Positions 33,750-43,701 of a stretch of 64,000 nt of DNA are shown piece after piece. How positions within the stretch are numbered: position 1 is the first letter of the stretch; each line of letters starts with the position of its first letter. This stretch comes from Rhizopus sp. PT2906. Its lineage: Eukaryota; Mucoromycota; Mucoromycetes; Mucorales; Rhizopodaceae. The stretch covers positions 20,798 to 84,797 of the forward strand of contig JAMYHX010000144.1 in NCBI GenBank assembly GCA_025529335.1, written 5' to 3'. Under the pieces are notes generated by a model. The model was not told where the DNA came from and searched no databases. It saw only the letters and a list, made by a program, of their open reading frames with translations. Made by a program: the position numbers and the translations under genes.

Positions 33750-34510
33750 TTATCAAAGAAGACGTACCTTTCAAGAAGTATTACTGTCATTGACAACAGG
33801 CCAATCTTCGTTTGCAGTAAAGAAAGAAGCGGCATTCGTTTTGAAATTTATCAGTGTTGGATTGACTGGCTTGCGGGTCAAATTGAGGAAAGGTTGCATC
33901 AAAAAGAAGTGTCGCTAAACCGGAAAGACCAATTTCCATTGCAGATAAGGTACCTCTTCCTTTTACAGCCTTTTTTGCTTGAACAGAGACACAATTTGGG
34001 TTGTCACAGATAAATGCGCCATTGATTGTTCGTAATCGTCTTGCACCATTCTTGTAAACCGTTTACACTGGATGATACAATTTTTGAAATCAATAGATAC
34101 ACGTTTGGGAGGTATTGTGTTTGCTCGTTATACATACAGAGGTATACAGACGACGCTTCAAAGGTTTCCAATGACCACCGTATCGCATGTATCCTTTGAT
34201 TCGTGAACCTATACCTAAACCACAGCCACCAACAAACGTGATAGGTTTTACCTTTCTAGAGGATGTAGCATATTTGCGTTTATCTGAACAAAGTCTATCA
34301 GTGTATTTACGTTTTTGTAACTCTTAAACCCTTTTTTGCTTCAGTTGACTTGGCGAGTAATAGAAATATTGTATAATATGTTTATGTTCAATATATGTGT
34401 TATGTAATTCATTTAAATGTTCAAGGTTTCTGACACTAACCTTTTTACCGAGTCCAAAAAGGAATGCATTTATTTTATGATCGGCCTTGTAAAAATAAGA
34501 TTAAAAAGTA
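33750..34510 (-). pseudogene. Degenerate Fanzor/TnpB-like nuclease ORF (relic B)
   Basis: One minus-strand frame reads almost continuously from about 34490 to 33820 with three in-frame stops. In order: FYYSPSQLKQKR, YTDRLCSDKRK, FVGGCGLGIGSRIKGYMRYG, then TSQTC, a second cysteine position that is now a stop, then AFICDNPNC, and RGTLSAMEIGLSGLATLLF. A TS.TC..C...C....C zinc finger following a G-rich RuvC block and preceding the last RuvC helix is the arrangement of TnpB and its eukaryotic relatives, the Fanzors. In the final helix the expected catalytic Asp appears as Gly (RG rather than RD), another sign of decay. Relic A at 4399-5067 shares the motifs and order. Confidence 0.6.
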
Positions 34511-35873
34511 CAGTAATGAAACTTTTTTATCTTTACCTTATTGAAAGAGAGTAAAAAGAGACAAAGAAAATAAGAAGAAACTGTGGGAGGGGATGAGTGT
34601 GAGTAATCAAGGTCATTTGGGATATAATTATGATTATGCGTATAATGTATCTAAAAATCGCCTCAATCAAGGACAAGTACATCGGGCTCCTCTGTTCTTT
34701 TCACTAGATTATTCTGTCCCATAAATACTCTTTTACATACTACTTTAATATATTACTGCATTGCTTCTGAATACCCTCCATGCAAATAGTAATAATCACC
34801 TATTAATTTCATGACAATACTGCATCTTTTCTGATGACCTCTTGCATCAACACTACTGGGGGTTTCCTGAAAAAGATCGACCATAAAACCTTTGCAGTCT
34901 ACAATGTTTATGGGGATCTCTGTGTTTTCGAATAATAACATATCAGCTGTGGTGGACTCATCCATAGTGTAGGAAAGATCATTAGTGACGGTAACACTGA
35001 AGTCATCTACTGTGTTTGAATCCAATACTTATTCATCATCTTTTGTAAAAGTATCCATGTGGTTCACACAAGTCTTGATGTAGTGAGCTTCCGATCTAGA
35101 TATATACAACAAGTCAGTTTCTTCTATCATTTAACGTGTTTGAAGAATAACGCTGTTTGTTTTTAATAGGTGAGTTGATAAAGTAAAGAAAAAGATAGTA
35201 ATGTATAGAGCTACTACTATACAGACGTGTAGTATGTAGAATACCCATTATGGGTAAAGATGAACAACAGTAGCGCAGCAACTGCAAGTATATATATACA
35301 TGGACGTTTATTTAAAGGTGTAGAGCAATCCACGCACTATCAGAGCTATTATATACTCTCAAATAAGCGTTTATTTAGACCTTTTTAGATTTAAAATTGT
35401 TGCATAACAGCTTGGCTCCAAGGTTGAACGAGTAACACTGTGATTCTTTTTTTACCGTTTGACGTGTTGTTAGTATTGGTCATATTCAGGAGTAAAATAG
35501 GCTGTTCTTAAGCAGAATAACGCCTATATGAGTATGTATTATTACTCTGAATTCATCTTTTTTTATCAATGCTTTTTCGAAAGAGAGAGAGAGAGACATC
35601 TTTAGGTACACTGGACCTTTATTGAATATGCGCAATAAGAGTAAGTTTCAAAGAGATCATTATAAAATGCCTGCCTTTACGAACAGTGTCCTTTATTTAA
35701 AATGTTGAAAGATGAACTATTAATCATCTTTAGGCATAGCCTTCAATTTCAGTTGCGGAGTCTTGTGTTTCGGAAACTGAAAAAGCGTGACTTTTTGGAT
35801 ACAATTTTAACTATCAAAAAATTTTTCTTACTGTTGACCTTTCTCTTTTTCCATCAGTCCCGACAGTACCAAC
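34511..35873. other. Region between the Fanzor-like relic and RPL7
   Basis: Contains a 90-codon minus-strand ORF at 34753-35025 (with TTADMLLFENTEIPINIVDC) that could be the N-terminal remnant of the Fanzor-like element, but the link is unproven. The rest is AT-rich. The last 200 bp should be the RPL7 promoter; it shows T-rich tracts and no recognised ORF. Confidence 0.45.
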
Positions 35874-36989
35874 ATGGCTGCTTAGTAAGTAGCTCTTTAA
35901 TTCACTTAACCAACTCTCTCTTCTTCTCTTCAGCAGTGCATAGACAGTAGTAGTATACACAAATATACTACTTAAAAACCGGCTGTCTATACAATACATT
36001 AGAGAGAGTGGTGTGGGTGGCTTAGACAGACGCTGTATACTGACATCTCATTTAGCACCGTCCCTACTGCCAACGACGTTCTCGTTCCTGAAACCCTCTT
36101 GAAGAAGAACAAGGCTAACGCCAAGGCTGCTGAAGCTGCTGCTGCCAAGAAGGCTGAGCTCCGCAAGGCAAGTTAATTAAATGTGTGTGTATATGCGTGT
36201 ATGCATTAGTGTGATGACAAGAGGTATACACCTTGGGGCTAGTCTTGCACGACGATGAAGTCACCATAATTAACCATCTTTCGGGACTGAAATAAGAGCA
36301 CGCATACACACATACATGTACAGAATTGAGAAAATAGTATTAACCATGAATGACAACAATAGGCCAAGATCGCCAAGAGACGTGAAATCTTCAAGCGTGC
36401 TGCCAAGTACCACGCTGAATATAAGGCTAACGAACGCAGAGAAATTGCTCTCCGTCGTCAAGCCAAGGCCACTGGTAACTACTATGTTCCTGCCCAAGAA
36501 AAGTTGGTCTTTGTTGTTCGTATCCGTGGTATCAACAACATTGCTCCCAAGCCCCGTAAGGTTCTCCAACTCTTGCGTCTCTTGCAAATCAACAACGGTG
36601 TCTTTGTCCGTGTGAACAAGGCTACCTCTGAGATGCTTCAATTGGTTCAACCTTATGTCACCTACGGTTCTCCCAACTTGAAGACCATCCGTGAATTGAT
36701 CTACAAGCGTGGATTTGCCAAGATCAACGGTCAACGTATCCCTATTCATGACAACTCTGTCATCGAACAAGCTCTTGGCAAGTACGGTATCATCTGTGTT
36801 GAAGACCTCATCCACGAAATCGCCACTGTCGGTCCTCACTTCAAGGAAGCCAACAACTTCCTCTGGCCCTTCAAGCTCTCCAACCCCAACAACATGTGGA
36901 AGCGCAGAAAGTTCCGTCACTTCATTGAAGGTGGTGATGCTGGTAACCGTGAACACTTCATCAACAACTTGGTTCAAGCCATGAACTAA
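35874..36989 (+). CDS. RPL7: 60S ribosomal protein L7 (uL30)
   Basis: A large-subunit protein that binds 5S/25S rRNA. Exons 35874-35884, 36056-36167 and 36363-36989 encode 249 residues, the usual length. The N-terminus is the eukaryotic Ala/Lys-rich extension (LLKKNKANAKAAEAAAAKKA), followed by the conserved core LVFVVRIRGINNIAPKPRKV and the ending FIEGGDAGNREHFINNL. Introns are 171 and 195 nt, three times the local average, as expected when they carry RNA genes. The second intron starts with GC, not GT (AAG/GCAAGT): using the nearby GT breaks the frame, while the GC donor gives the conserved ELRKAKIAKRRE. The first coding exon is 11 nt. Codon use is strongly biased, as expected for a highly expressed gene. 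Confidence 0.97.
35938..36046 (+). ncRNA. Candidate structured RNA in RPL7 intron 1
   Basis: An 8-bp stem (ATAGACAG with CTGTCTAT, 35940-35947 and 35983-35990) encloses a 9-bp stem (AGTAGTATA with TATACTACT). ACAATA, which fits the H-box form ANANNA, directly follows, and an ACA lies near the intron end at about 36042. This suggests an H/ACA snoRNA, but the internal loop is lopsided and a second hairpin is not convincing. Confidence 0.3.
36205..36296 (+). ncRNA. Intronic box C/D snoRNA (snR39/snR39b/snR59 type)
   Basis: Inside the second RPL7 intron. The C box is GTGATGA at 36211-36217, the D box is CTGA at 36287-36290, and a C'-like CGATGAA is at 36253-36259. Flanking sequences around 36190-36200 and 36297-36310 can pair (TATGCGTG with CACGCATA), as in terminal stems. 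The 13 nt at 36273-36285 (ACCATCTTTCGGG) are perfectly complementary to the conserved 25S rRNA sequence CCCGAAAGATGGT, the region methylated at G805 and A807 in yeast. By the fifth-nucleotide rule the target would be the G, the snR39b site. Yeast snR39 and snR59 also sit in RPL7 introns, so host and guide are both conserved. Confidence 0.88.
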
Positions 36990-37519
36990 ATTTGTCAATA
37001 AAAACATCTTGTTCTTCTCACAATGAATAAAAATGTTCATTTTTTGTCTTAACTATGGTTTTGAATGTTGGGTTAGCCAGAAGGATAATTGATTCGCGTA
37101 GAAAAGGCTAATCATAGGCAAAGTAGTGTGTCTTTGTAAAAAAAATAATTGTGAATTAAGAGAAACCTATGTGTTTACAGCATATATTCCCTTTAGTGGT
37201 CACTAAGACGGAGGAAGAAAAAGGGGGATTTATTGTTGGACGCGCTCAAGTACTACTTGAGAATGTTACGCTTGAAAATTCTGAACATATTCAAAAACTC
37301 TTGTTAAAAGAGCTATTTAAATAAAGACAAATATCTTAAGCCAACTGCATGTGTAGTTCTTTTTGATTTCAGTTTTGGCCAAACGTTCTTTTCAAAGGAT
37401 ACACAATCTACAGAATAGGAAGGTAAGACAAATTGAAATAAGCAGTCATTGTTTACTGAAATATCGATTTCTATTGGGCAGAAATAAAAATTTTAAGCAG
37501 CAGTCACAGTTTGAAAAAG
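36990..37519. other. Intergenic region between RPL7 and the U1 gene
   Basis: RPL7 3' flank and the U1 upstream region. No ORF supported. Confidence 0.5.
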
Positions 37520-37527
37520 TATAAAAG
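37520..37527 (+). promoter_or_regulatory. TATA-like box of the U1 snRNA gene
   Basis: TATAAAAG lies about 30-36 bp before the first U1 nucleotide, a normal distance for an RNA polymerase II start. Confidence 0.6.
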
Positions 37528-37555
37528 CAAAAGCGAATTTCATCTTTTGCTCTTC

Positions 37556-37716
37556 ATACTTACCTGGGTCGTGCATCTGGACTCAAGAACCCCGGATGTA
37601 CAGTAGGATTGGTCGTCATTGCACAGCGACGATCGGCCCTGCTGCGAACACCTTCGGGTGTCTCGAGGCCACAATTTTTGCTTTGGGGGAATGGGTGGTT
37701 CGCCGCCTGTTCCCCC
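37556..37716 (+). ncRNA. U1 spliceosomal snRNA
   Basis: U1 base-pairs with 5' splice sites through its 5' end. Here the 5' end is ATACTTACCTGG, which carries the invariant ACUUACCU. Stem-loop I (37571-37601) has UCAAGAA in its loop, matching the UCAnGAA recognised by U1-70K. Stem-loop II has the loop ATTGCAC (37618-37624) recognised by U1A. Stem-loop III is ACACC-TTCG-GGTGT (37648-37661). The Sm site AATTTTTG is at 37673-37680, and the terminal stem-loop with a TTCG loop spans 37685-37716. Total length of 161 nt is close to the 164 nt of human U1, unlike the much larger U1 of budding yeast. All parts are in order, so this is a complete gene. Confidence 0.96.
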
Positions 37717-39091
37717 GTTTTATATTGATTGTAAATGAAAAGTAGTATTATTTTAACCAAAGCATGAAAGTTGAAAGAAGGGGATTCATCGTTGTCCAAT
37801 ATACAGTTCAATGTAATTTCTGTTCAGCGGTAAATACGACGTTTATTCGTCTACCCTTCCTGGATATTTTTTTTTAAATCTTTTTAGCCTTGTCTGTTGC
37901 ATTCAAAACTTTCTTAAATCCCATCTTTGAGCCTTCTTCAAAGAGTGACGTACTTACTGAGACGCCGAATGAGAGAGAGGCAGAAAGAGGTTCATAAAAG
38001 TAGCAAGCATACTGTTATTTTTCACTTTGAAAATGGACACAGGAGCCATGTTTGCGAAGATAGGGCAACTGGTATAGGTTTTCTTTCCCTTGGCTACCAG
38101 TTCTTATGGTTCTAGGCACCATGAACAAAAAGAAAATGTGGAGATTATAGAATGTGACAACTGGGGATTGTTGAGTCTTTGACATACATTTCTTATCTCG
38201 TTGCAGTAGATGATTGTAAAATTATTGAATGTTCCTATTAGTATTGCAGGAAGATATCAACTACCCTGTAGGCCGTATTCACTTGCTTTGATATTCATGC
38301 AAATGAATTCACTATGATAGAAAACCCAACCACGGTCAGTATGCTTACATAACAAACGCAAGATGCCCCTCCTCCTCCCTCTTCTATACACAAACAGTGA
38401 TCAGTCTGATATGACGTCTATTGAATGAATATTAAGACATACAACAGATATTTCTTGCACTATTTGGCATTCTAGCAAAGATCACTATATGAAGAATTGT
38501 ATTGAGACCAAAAAAAAAAGAACGAATAGTTTACTTCACGAATAAACATTCAGGAAACTTCAAAGCCAAAAAAAAAAGACAGCTTGACTTTTACGCCTAA
38601 AAATGTGGCTGCGATATCTCTCTTCGAACTTTTAGATTGTTGCCGGACGGTTGTTTTTTTTTTTCGGGCCGATTGGTAGAGTGGACAGGAAGTAAAGAGA
38701 TTGGGGATTCTTAGAACCCGCTAATCGAGCCCATCACCACTGCTTTTTAATATTATGAATGTTTATCAGTCTGTGTCATGTTTGTGCTCTACTAAGGAGT
38801 ACATCAACTATATGTGTGGCGATGCAGTGTAACTTTATATAATTATCAGCGGGTAATTGGCATTTGTAGATGCGGATGTTTAGCTCCTCCTAAAAATTTT
38901 TTCTTCTTCTTTTGACTTGTTAAAGCACGTGTATTATGAAAGGTAAATAAAAAGCAAGTTTTTAGTGTTTATTATATGTACAAAGTTTAGCAAGAGTGCG
39001 TATGTATGTTTGAGATGTATAATAGTAGTAATAGTAAAAAAGAATAGAAAGATGAAAAAAGGGTATTCGATATAAATGTACAAATGGTGAT
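37717..39091. other. Gene-poor region after U1
   Basis: No gene supported. Short ORFs at 37927-38115 look random. Homopolymer T runs occur near 37869 and 38653. A region near 38660-38735 vaguely resembles a tRNA but does not fold (see rejected items). Confidence 0.45.
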
Positions 39092-39943
39092 TTAAACTCT
39101 TGCCATATCAGCAAATTCAATAAAGAATGAAGTTGAATGTGATTTGTCTTCTCCAGTTGAAGGTAGTGAGGCAATTTCTAGCAGTTTCGACTTGAAGTGG
39201 TGAATATCGTCATTCCAAGGTATGACTTGTAATACAAATTGTCTATTTTCACTGGATAAGAATACGGAATTAAAATACTTAAGGATGCCCTTTAAATCTT
39301 CTGCAGTATGCTGTAGTAGATCAGGTAGTGCATATTGATCAAGTGCTTCAAATACACGGTCGAGGTGTGCCATAACATACTGTTCTAAATCTTGATTTAA
39401 CTTGACTGCATTATCATTCAAGCACTGAGAAGAGATCACATCTTGTTCTTCTGAAGGACATGTTGTGAGCAGTAACTGTCGAACATGCTGTTCAATCGCT
39501 TGACGACTTAATTTATCAGCTAATTTATCCCAAGTGAGAGGTAGGATGCCTTCAGTGTGGGCTTGGATAGCGGCAAAGATCTGTGATTTAAGAATTTCTA
39601 GATCCATAATATCAATAGATGGTAATTGCTGAAGCGTAAACTGGACATGATTTGTCTTTGTATTTGTAGTAGGCTGAATGGTAATCTGAATATGGTGTCG
39701 GAACTGCATCGCTATCTCTTTATCTGTATGACCAATAACTGCGTCCAAATGATCAAAGTGTAGATGAGTTGCAATTAGTTGTGATAATGTATCCACTTGC
39801 ACACCAAATGATGGTTCTTCTATGTCATCTAATGTTTCTAATAATTCTTCTTCAATAGAACTGGTTGTAGTAGTTACAGGTAAAGCAATAATAGTTGTTA
39901 TTGTTGTTATACATATAAAAAATAAAAAGAGAGTGATTCTCAT
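39092..39943 (-). CDS. Orphan secreted protein
   Basis: An intronless 283-codon ORF. It starts with a signal peptide (MRITLFLFFICITTITTIIA, then LPV). The mature part is acidic and helical, with only two clear Cys (TTCPSEEQD and SSQCLND) that could form a disulfide. No catalytic motif, GPI signal or membrane helix was recognised. HLHFDHLDAVIGH superficially resembles the metallo-beta-lactamase HxHxDH motif but lacks its spacing and context. It is likely an extracellular or cell-wall protein particular to this lineage. Confidence 0.7.
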   Translation of the reverse strand: MRITLFLFFICITTITTIIALPVTTTTSSIEEELLETLDDIEEPSFGVQVDTLSQLIATHLHFDHLDAVIGHTDKEIAMQFRHHIQITIQPTTNTKTNHVQFTLQQLPSIDIMDLEILKSQIFAAIQAHTEGILPLTWDKLADKLSRQAIEQHVRQLLLTTCPSEEQDVISSQCLNDNAVKLNQDLEQYVMAHLDRVFEALDQYALPDLLQHTAEDLKGILKYFNSVFLSSENRQFVLQVIPWNDDIHHFKSKLLEIASLPSTGEDKSHSTSFFIEFADMARV

Positions 39944-42538
39944 TCTCTTTTATAAATTAAAGAGTTTTGAAAGAAAAAAGAAAAGAGAAAAAAAAGGGAT
40001 GAGGCAGTAATCATTTATAGTAATTAGTTTATTAGCGGAGTTTAATCAAAGGATGAACGTAAGTGATAGGATAAAGGGGGAAAATGGAAGGTCGATAGTG
40101 TCAACAACCCTCGACAGACCCTTTCCCTTTTGCATAGTTCTCAAGATGACGTACAAAATGCCTAAGAGTTTAGTAAACTTGTTTTGCAGAAGCTTTAGAT
40201 TGTCTTTGATAAACACCAAAACTTATTTGGTTACCCGGACTTTCATCAACAGATTTCCCTATTTTCTGTAATGAATAAGTTACACTAAACGTTATCTCCG
40301 ATATGTTCGAATCTCGTTTAAATAATCTTTTTCCTTAAACTCTAAACGTGAATAACAACACGTTAAGAAAAAGTCAGTTACCTACAAAGTAAAAGGGAAT
40401 AGAATTGGATATGGAACGTATCCCTGACAACAAATATAGTTATGACTTTCTGCAAATAGAAGTGTCTAGACAACCGTGCCATGTACTTCCTGAATCCAAC
40501 ATTAATTTGAGTAACCATGAATGCGTTTTATTTTAGCTTCAAAAATATCAAAAATGATTATGAAATTACATGTAAATGAAAATCTTGTTTACATAACCAA
40601 TACCATTTTTGTTTATCATTATCAAATTTTGTAGATCCCAGCTTAGCACTGAGGATCCGAGCTTATTTTTTTTTTCTGTTCCCGAACCTCGATTGTATTC
40701 ATCTCTGGTGTGGTGCTGCAAATACTTAAATTAGTGCTTTTGGTTTCTTTTTTTTTTAAAAAAAAAAAAGAGCTGTGGCTCCAGTCCACAGTCCTTATTG
40801 AAACTCGCCAAGAGGCTTTTTTTTTTTTACATTTGTTATTTATGCCAAGAAACTATGACACCTTCTTGATGCACATCATGATATAGCGTCATCGGTAAAA
40901 TAATTATTTTTGGATCGTTTTAGCTTTGTTTTTTTTTTTTGTTTTGTTTTTCATCCATTCCTTTTTAAACATGGCCTCGGTACAGTCGATCATTTCAAGT
41001 TTAACTTTGTCAAAGCCAGGAATATATCAATGTTTTGTAATGACTCGGATACAAAAACATTCTATCCAGCTCCGTTTAAAAGCATAGCCACAATCTCACT
41101 TTGTAAATCCCTCACTAACTATTGATTGTTCATCATAACACACACCAAGGTCATGTCTAAAGTATGTCAAAACATGCGTTATTCGTAAACAAAAAGATAC
41201 TCGATGATTTATTCTTCCGAGTCCTTTCAATATTACATAATGAGTGATGTATAGGGCTGGCACTTTACTTGCTGATCGTCGCCTGCTCTGCTGAGTTGAT
41301 TTTCCTGTCAATCCATTTATCAAATGCATTAGCTTAAAATAACCAAAGAATATTGAACTTGCTGACATCATATTCATGTATGTATATATCTTGATATAAT
41401 ATTTATAAAGGCTTTTGTAAGAAGAATAAACTCAAGTACTAACATTGTTTAAAAAGTTGAATAATGTTGCCCTGTTGCTAATTCAGAAATACTGTTCATG
41501 TTTTAAAGTTTGATTAAGGGCTCAAATTAGGCGTAATTTACACATGACTATCTATATCTCTTACAGTCATAAAAAATGATCTTCTATTATGCATCTTTTA
41601 ACAGCAACAATAGCACTTGCCTAAAAGGAAGCATTCAGGTCTGCATCTCAAGACTAAATCAACACTATGGACATGCTAGGATTATAATTGCTTGAAGCAA
41701 ATCCTTTACAGGGTTATTTGTGAAGATAAAAACGCCATCTGTTGCATGTGAACATAGTCTCCCCTCGATCCTTCTTAATCTACCCTTAATGTCCCTTTTT
41801 GTCCCTACTCATTCGAAACCCTCCATGTTCCTGTGATACAGCCATCACTTGTGTGATCTATAAAAGACTGAAAATAGGCATCTTTTTACACAATGAATAA
41901 AATGTTTTCAAAGAAAAAAGAGATATTAATATGAGCCCTAGTACACTTTTGAACATTATTTTTCATATGAAGTCCCTTAAGTTTATAGTTAAGCTACTTG
42001 AATAAAGTGTCATCCCCTCCTCATTTTTCTCAAGCATGATCCGTCATGTACACACTCATATGTATTAGACATACATTAGAATAAAAGGTATATTTGTATT
42101 ATGCTGTATGAGAACTTGTATCGTATGAAGGGAGCATCAACTTAACAGATCAAGATGGGTTATATATAGATATACTTGAGCAATGACAACTACCACATTT
42201 GATTTTATGTTACTCCTGAACTTAATAGTCGGTTTGACTAAAAGCTAATCGTGTCTTTATAAATTTATAGACAGTTTTCCCTTTAAAATTGCTTTTTTGT
42301 CCCTTTTACAACTTTAGAAAAGCCAAGAAAGAGACAGCTGGTATGCTTTGAATAATACAATGTTATCTTATTTTTGCTTTTAGTCTTGAAATGTACAGCA
42401 CTCATTGAAAGAACTAGCACAATGCACTACAAGTATTCAGATTAAATAAGGAAAAAAAAAGAGACAAGAGTGAATGTAAAAAAAAAAGAAAGTGTATTTT
42501 TATTAGAAAAAGGCATTAGGCAAACGCGACAAATGTTT
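39944..42538. other. Long gene-poor region
   Basis: About 2.6 kb without a supported gene. It contains several homopolymer A and T runs (40660-40810) and only short random-looking ORFs, including a 93-codon minus-strand ORF at 41096-41377 with no recognisable domain. Confidence 0.5.
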
Positions 42539-43701
42539 CTACTTTAATCTAGACTGTTCACGGAGCTTAGAAGCCAGTTTGATTAAGGCTACCTGTATTT
42601 CAGACCAAGGGTATACTTTAAATTCCTTGGATATGCTTGCAGATTTTGGTAAAGTATAACTGACAACTTTATCAAAAAAGTCCCTGGTTTCAATACGATC
42701 TGGGTAGACTGTGATAGGCTTCAAGCATTCAAGATGTCTTCTCATTCGGTTTATAATGGGCTTTTCAAATTCCTTATTGAGTAGCTTCTTAAATATCGTG
42801 ATAAGATCAAAAGAGGTGACAAAGTAGTTTTCGTGCTGTGGCCAGTGGATACAAGATATGATCAGTGGCGTAAAGATTTCCTTTCGTTTGCTGCCTTCAC
42901 CATGACTGATCAAATCACAATAGTACTTGGTTGGATATGTCATATAGGTGACAGTTATCTGGCGTACGGCGTGCTTTTGAGGAGATGGCTTCATCAGTTC
43001 TCGTTCTATCTTGAATTCAACAAGTCTTCGTCCGTTTCGAACCTCGACAGGATCCCATCCGACAGTTACGTCTGCTACCTGACTGAACTCGAAAGAGTAT
43101 GCGATTCTGGATACCGCACTATCGTCATTGAGTAAGTGGTAAAAAGAAGGAGACGGTCTAGGGGGTGGTCTATGGATTTTTGGTGGTCTTTGTATTGCCA
43201 TATGGCTACCATTACCATTGTAGCTTCTAAAAGCAGAGGAAGCACCATAAGGTCGATTGTTCATTGGATGATGGTGCATGACAGGAGGACTCTCCATGGT
43301 ATTTTCATCGCTAAGGTATGGCGTCTGGCCATCGGAAGAAGTACTAGCTGGACTATTGTCAGACATTTCAGGATAGGCAATGTAATTAAAAAAGCCTGAA
43401 CTATCCGGAACTGTCTGATGGCTACTTTCTTTCAAGATACCTGAGGGCAAAGTTGCAGGACCTATTCCTCCGAGAAATGTGCGTCAGATGATTTGATTTT
43501 TTGTGCGGAAATTTCTTCTTTTTCTTACCTAATTCATTGAATGAAGAGCTCTCTGCAATACGACGAGGATAGGTATCGTATGGAGGCCAAGCGTAAGTAT
43601 TATAAGCTGGATGACCTATTATTAACAATGTAAGTTTCTTCAAGATTAAAAAGTCAATTGATTTTACGCTTCTCTGTGTTTTGAGTATACATATAAGACA
43701 T
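42539..43701 (-). CDS. Medusa-like (MedA/Unm1 family, DUF7082) developmental regulator
   Basis: Exons 43701-43668, 43615-43529 and 43467-42539 (introns 52 and 61 nt) encode 349 residues. The first half is low-complexity Ser/Pro/His/Asn. The conserved C-terminal domain runs from about residue 205: VRQITVTYMTYPTKYYCDL, then ISCIHWPQHENYFVTSFDLI, then IINRMRRHLECLKPITVYPD, then ASISKEFKVYPWSEIQVAL. This pattern matches the Medusa family, which in Aspergillus controls conidiophore development and adhesion and in fission yeast (Unm1) affects meiotic gene expression. The protein is shorter than the Ascomycete members. DNA binding is assumed for the family but the target is unknown. Confidence 0.82.

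Noticed and set aside
38660..38735. Possible tRNA with TGGTAGAGTGG-like A box
   Set aside because: The acceptor ends do not pair and no TTCGA-type B box with a T stem is present.
39700..39770. HLHFDHLDAVIGH in the secreted orphan as a metallo-beta-lactamase motif
   Set aside because: The HxHxDH spacing and the other metal ligands of the fold are absent.
40620..40810. Short G/C-rich pieces followed by T runs, like a Pol III transcript
   Set aside because: No A/B box pair or stable fold; T runs are common throughout this AT-rich genome.
41096..41377. 93-codon minus-strand ORF
   Set aside because: No domain and no upstream ATG context; probably chance.
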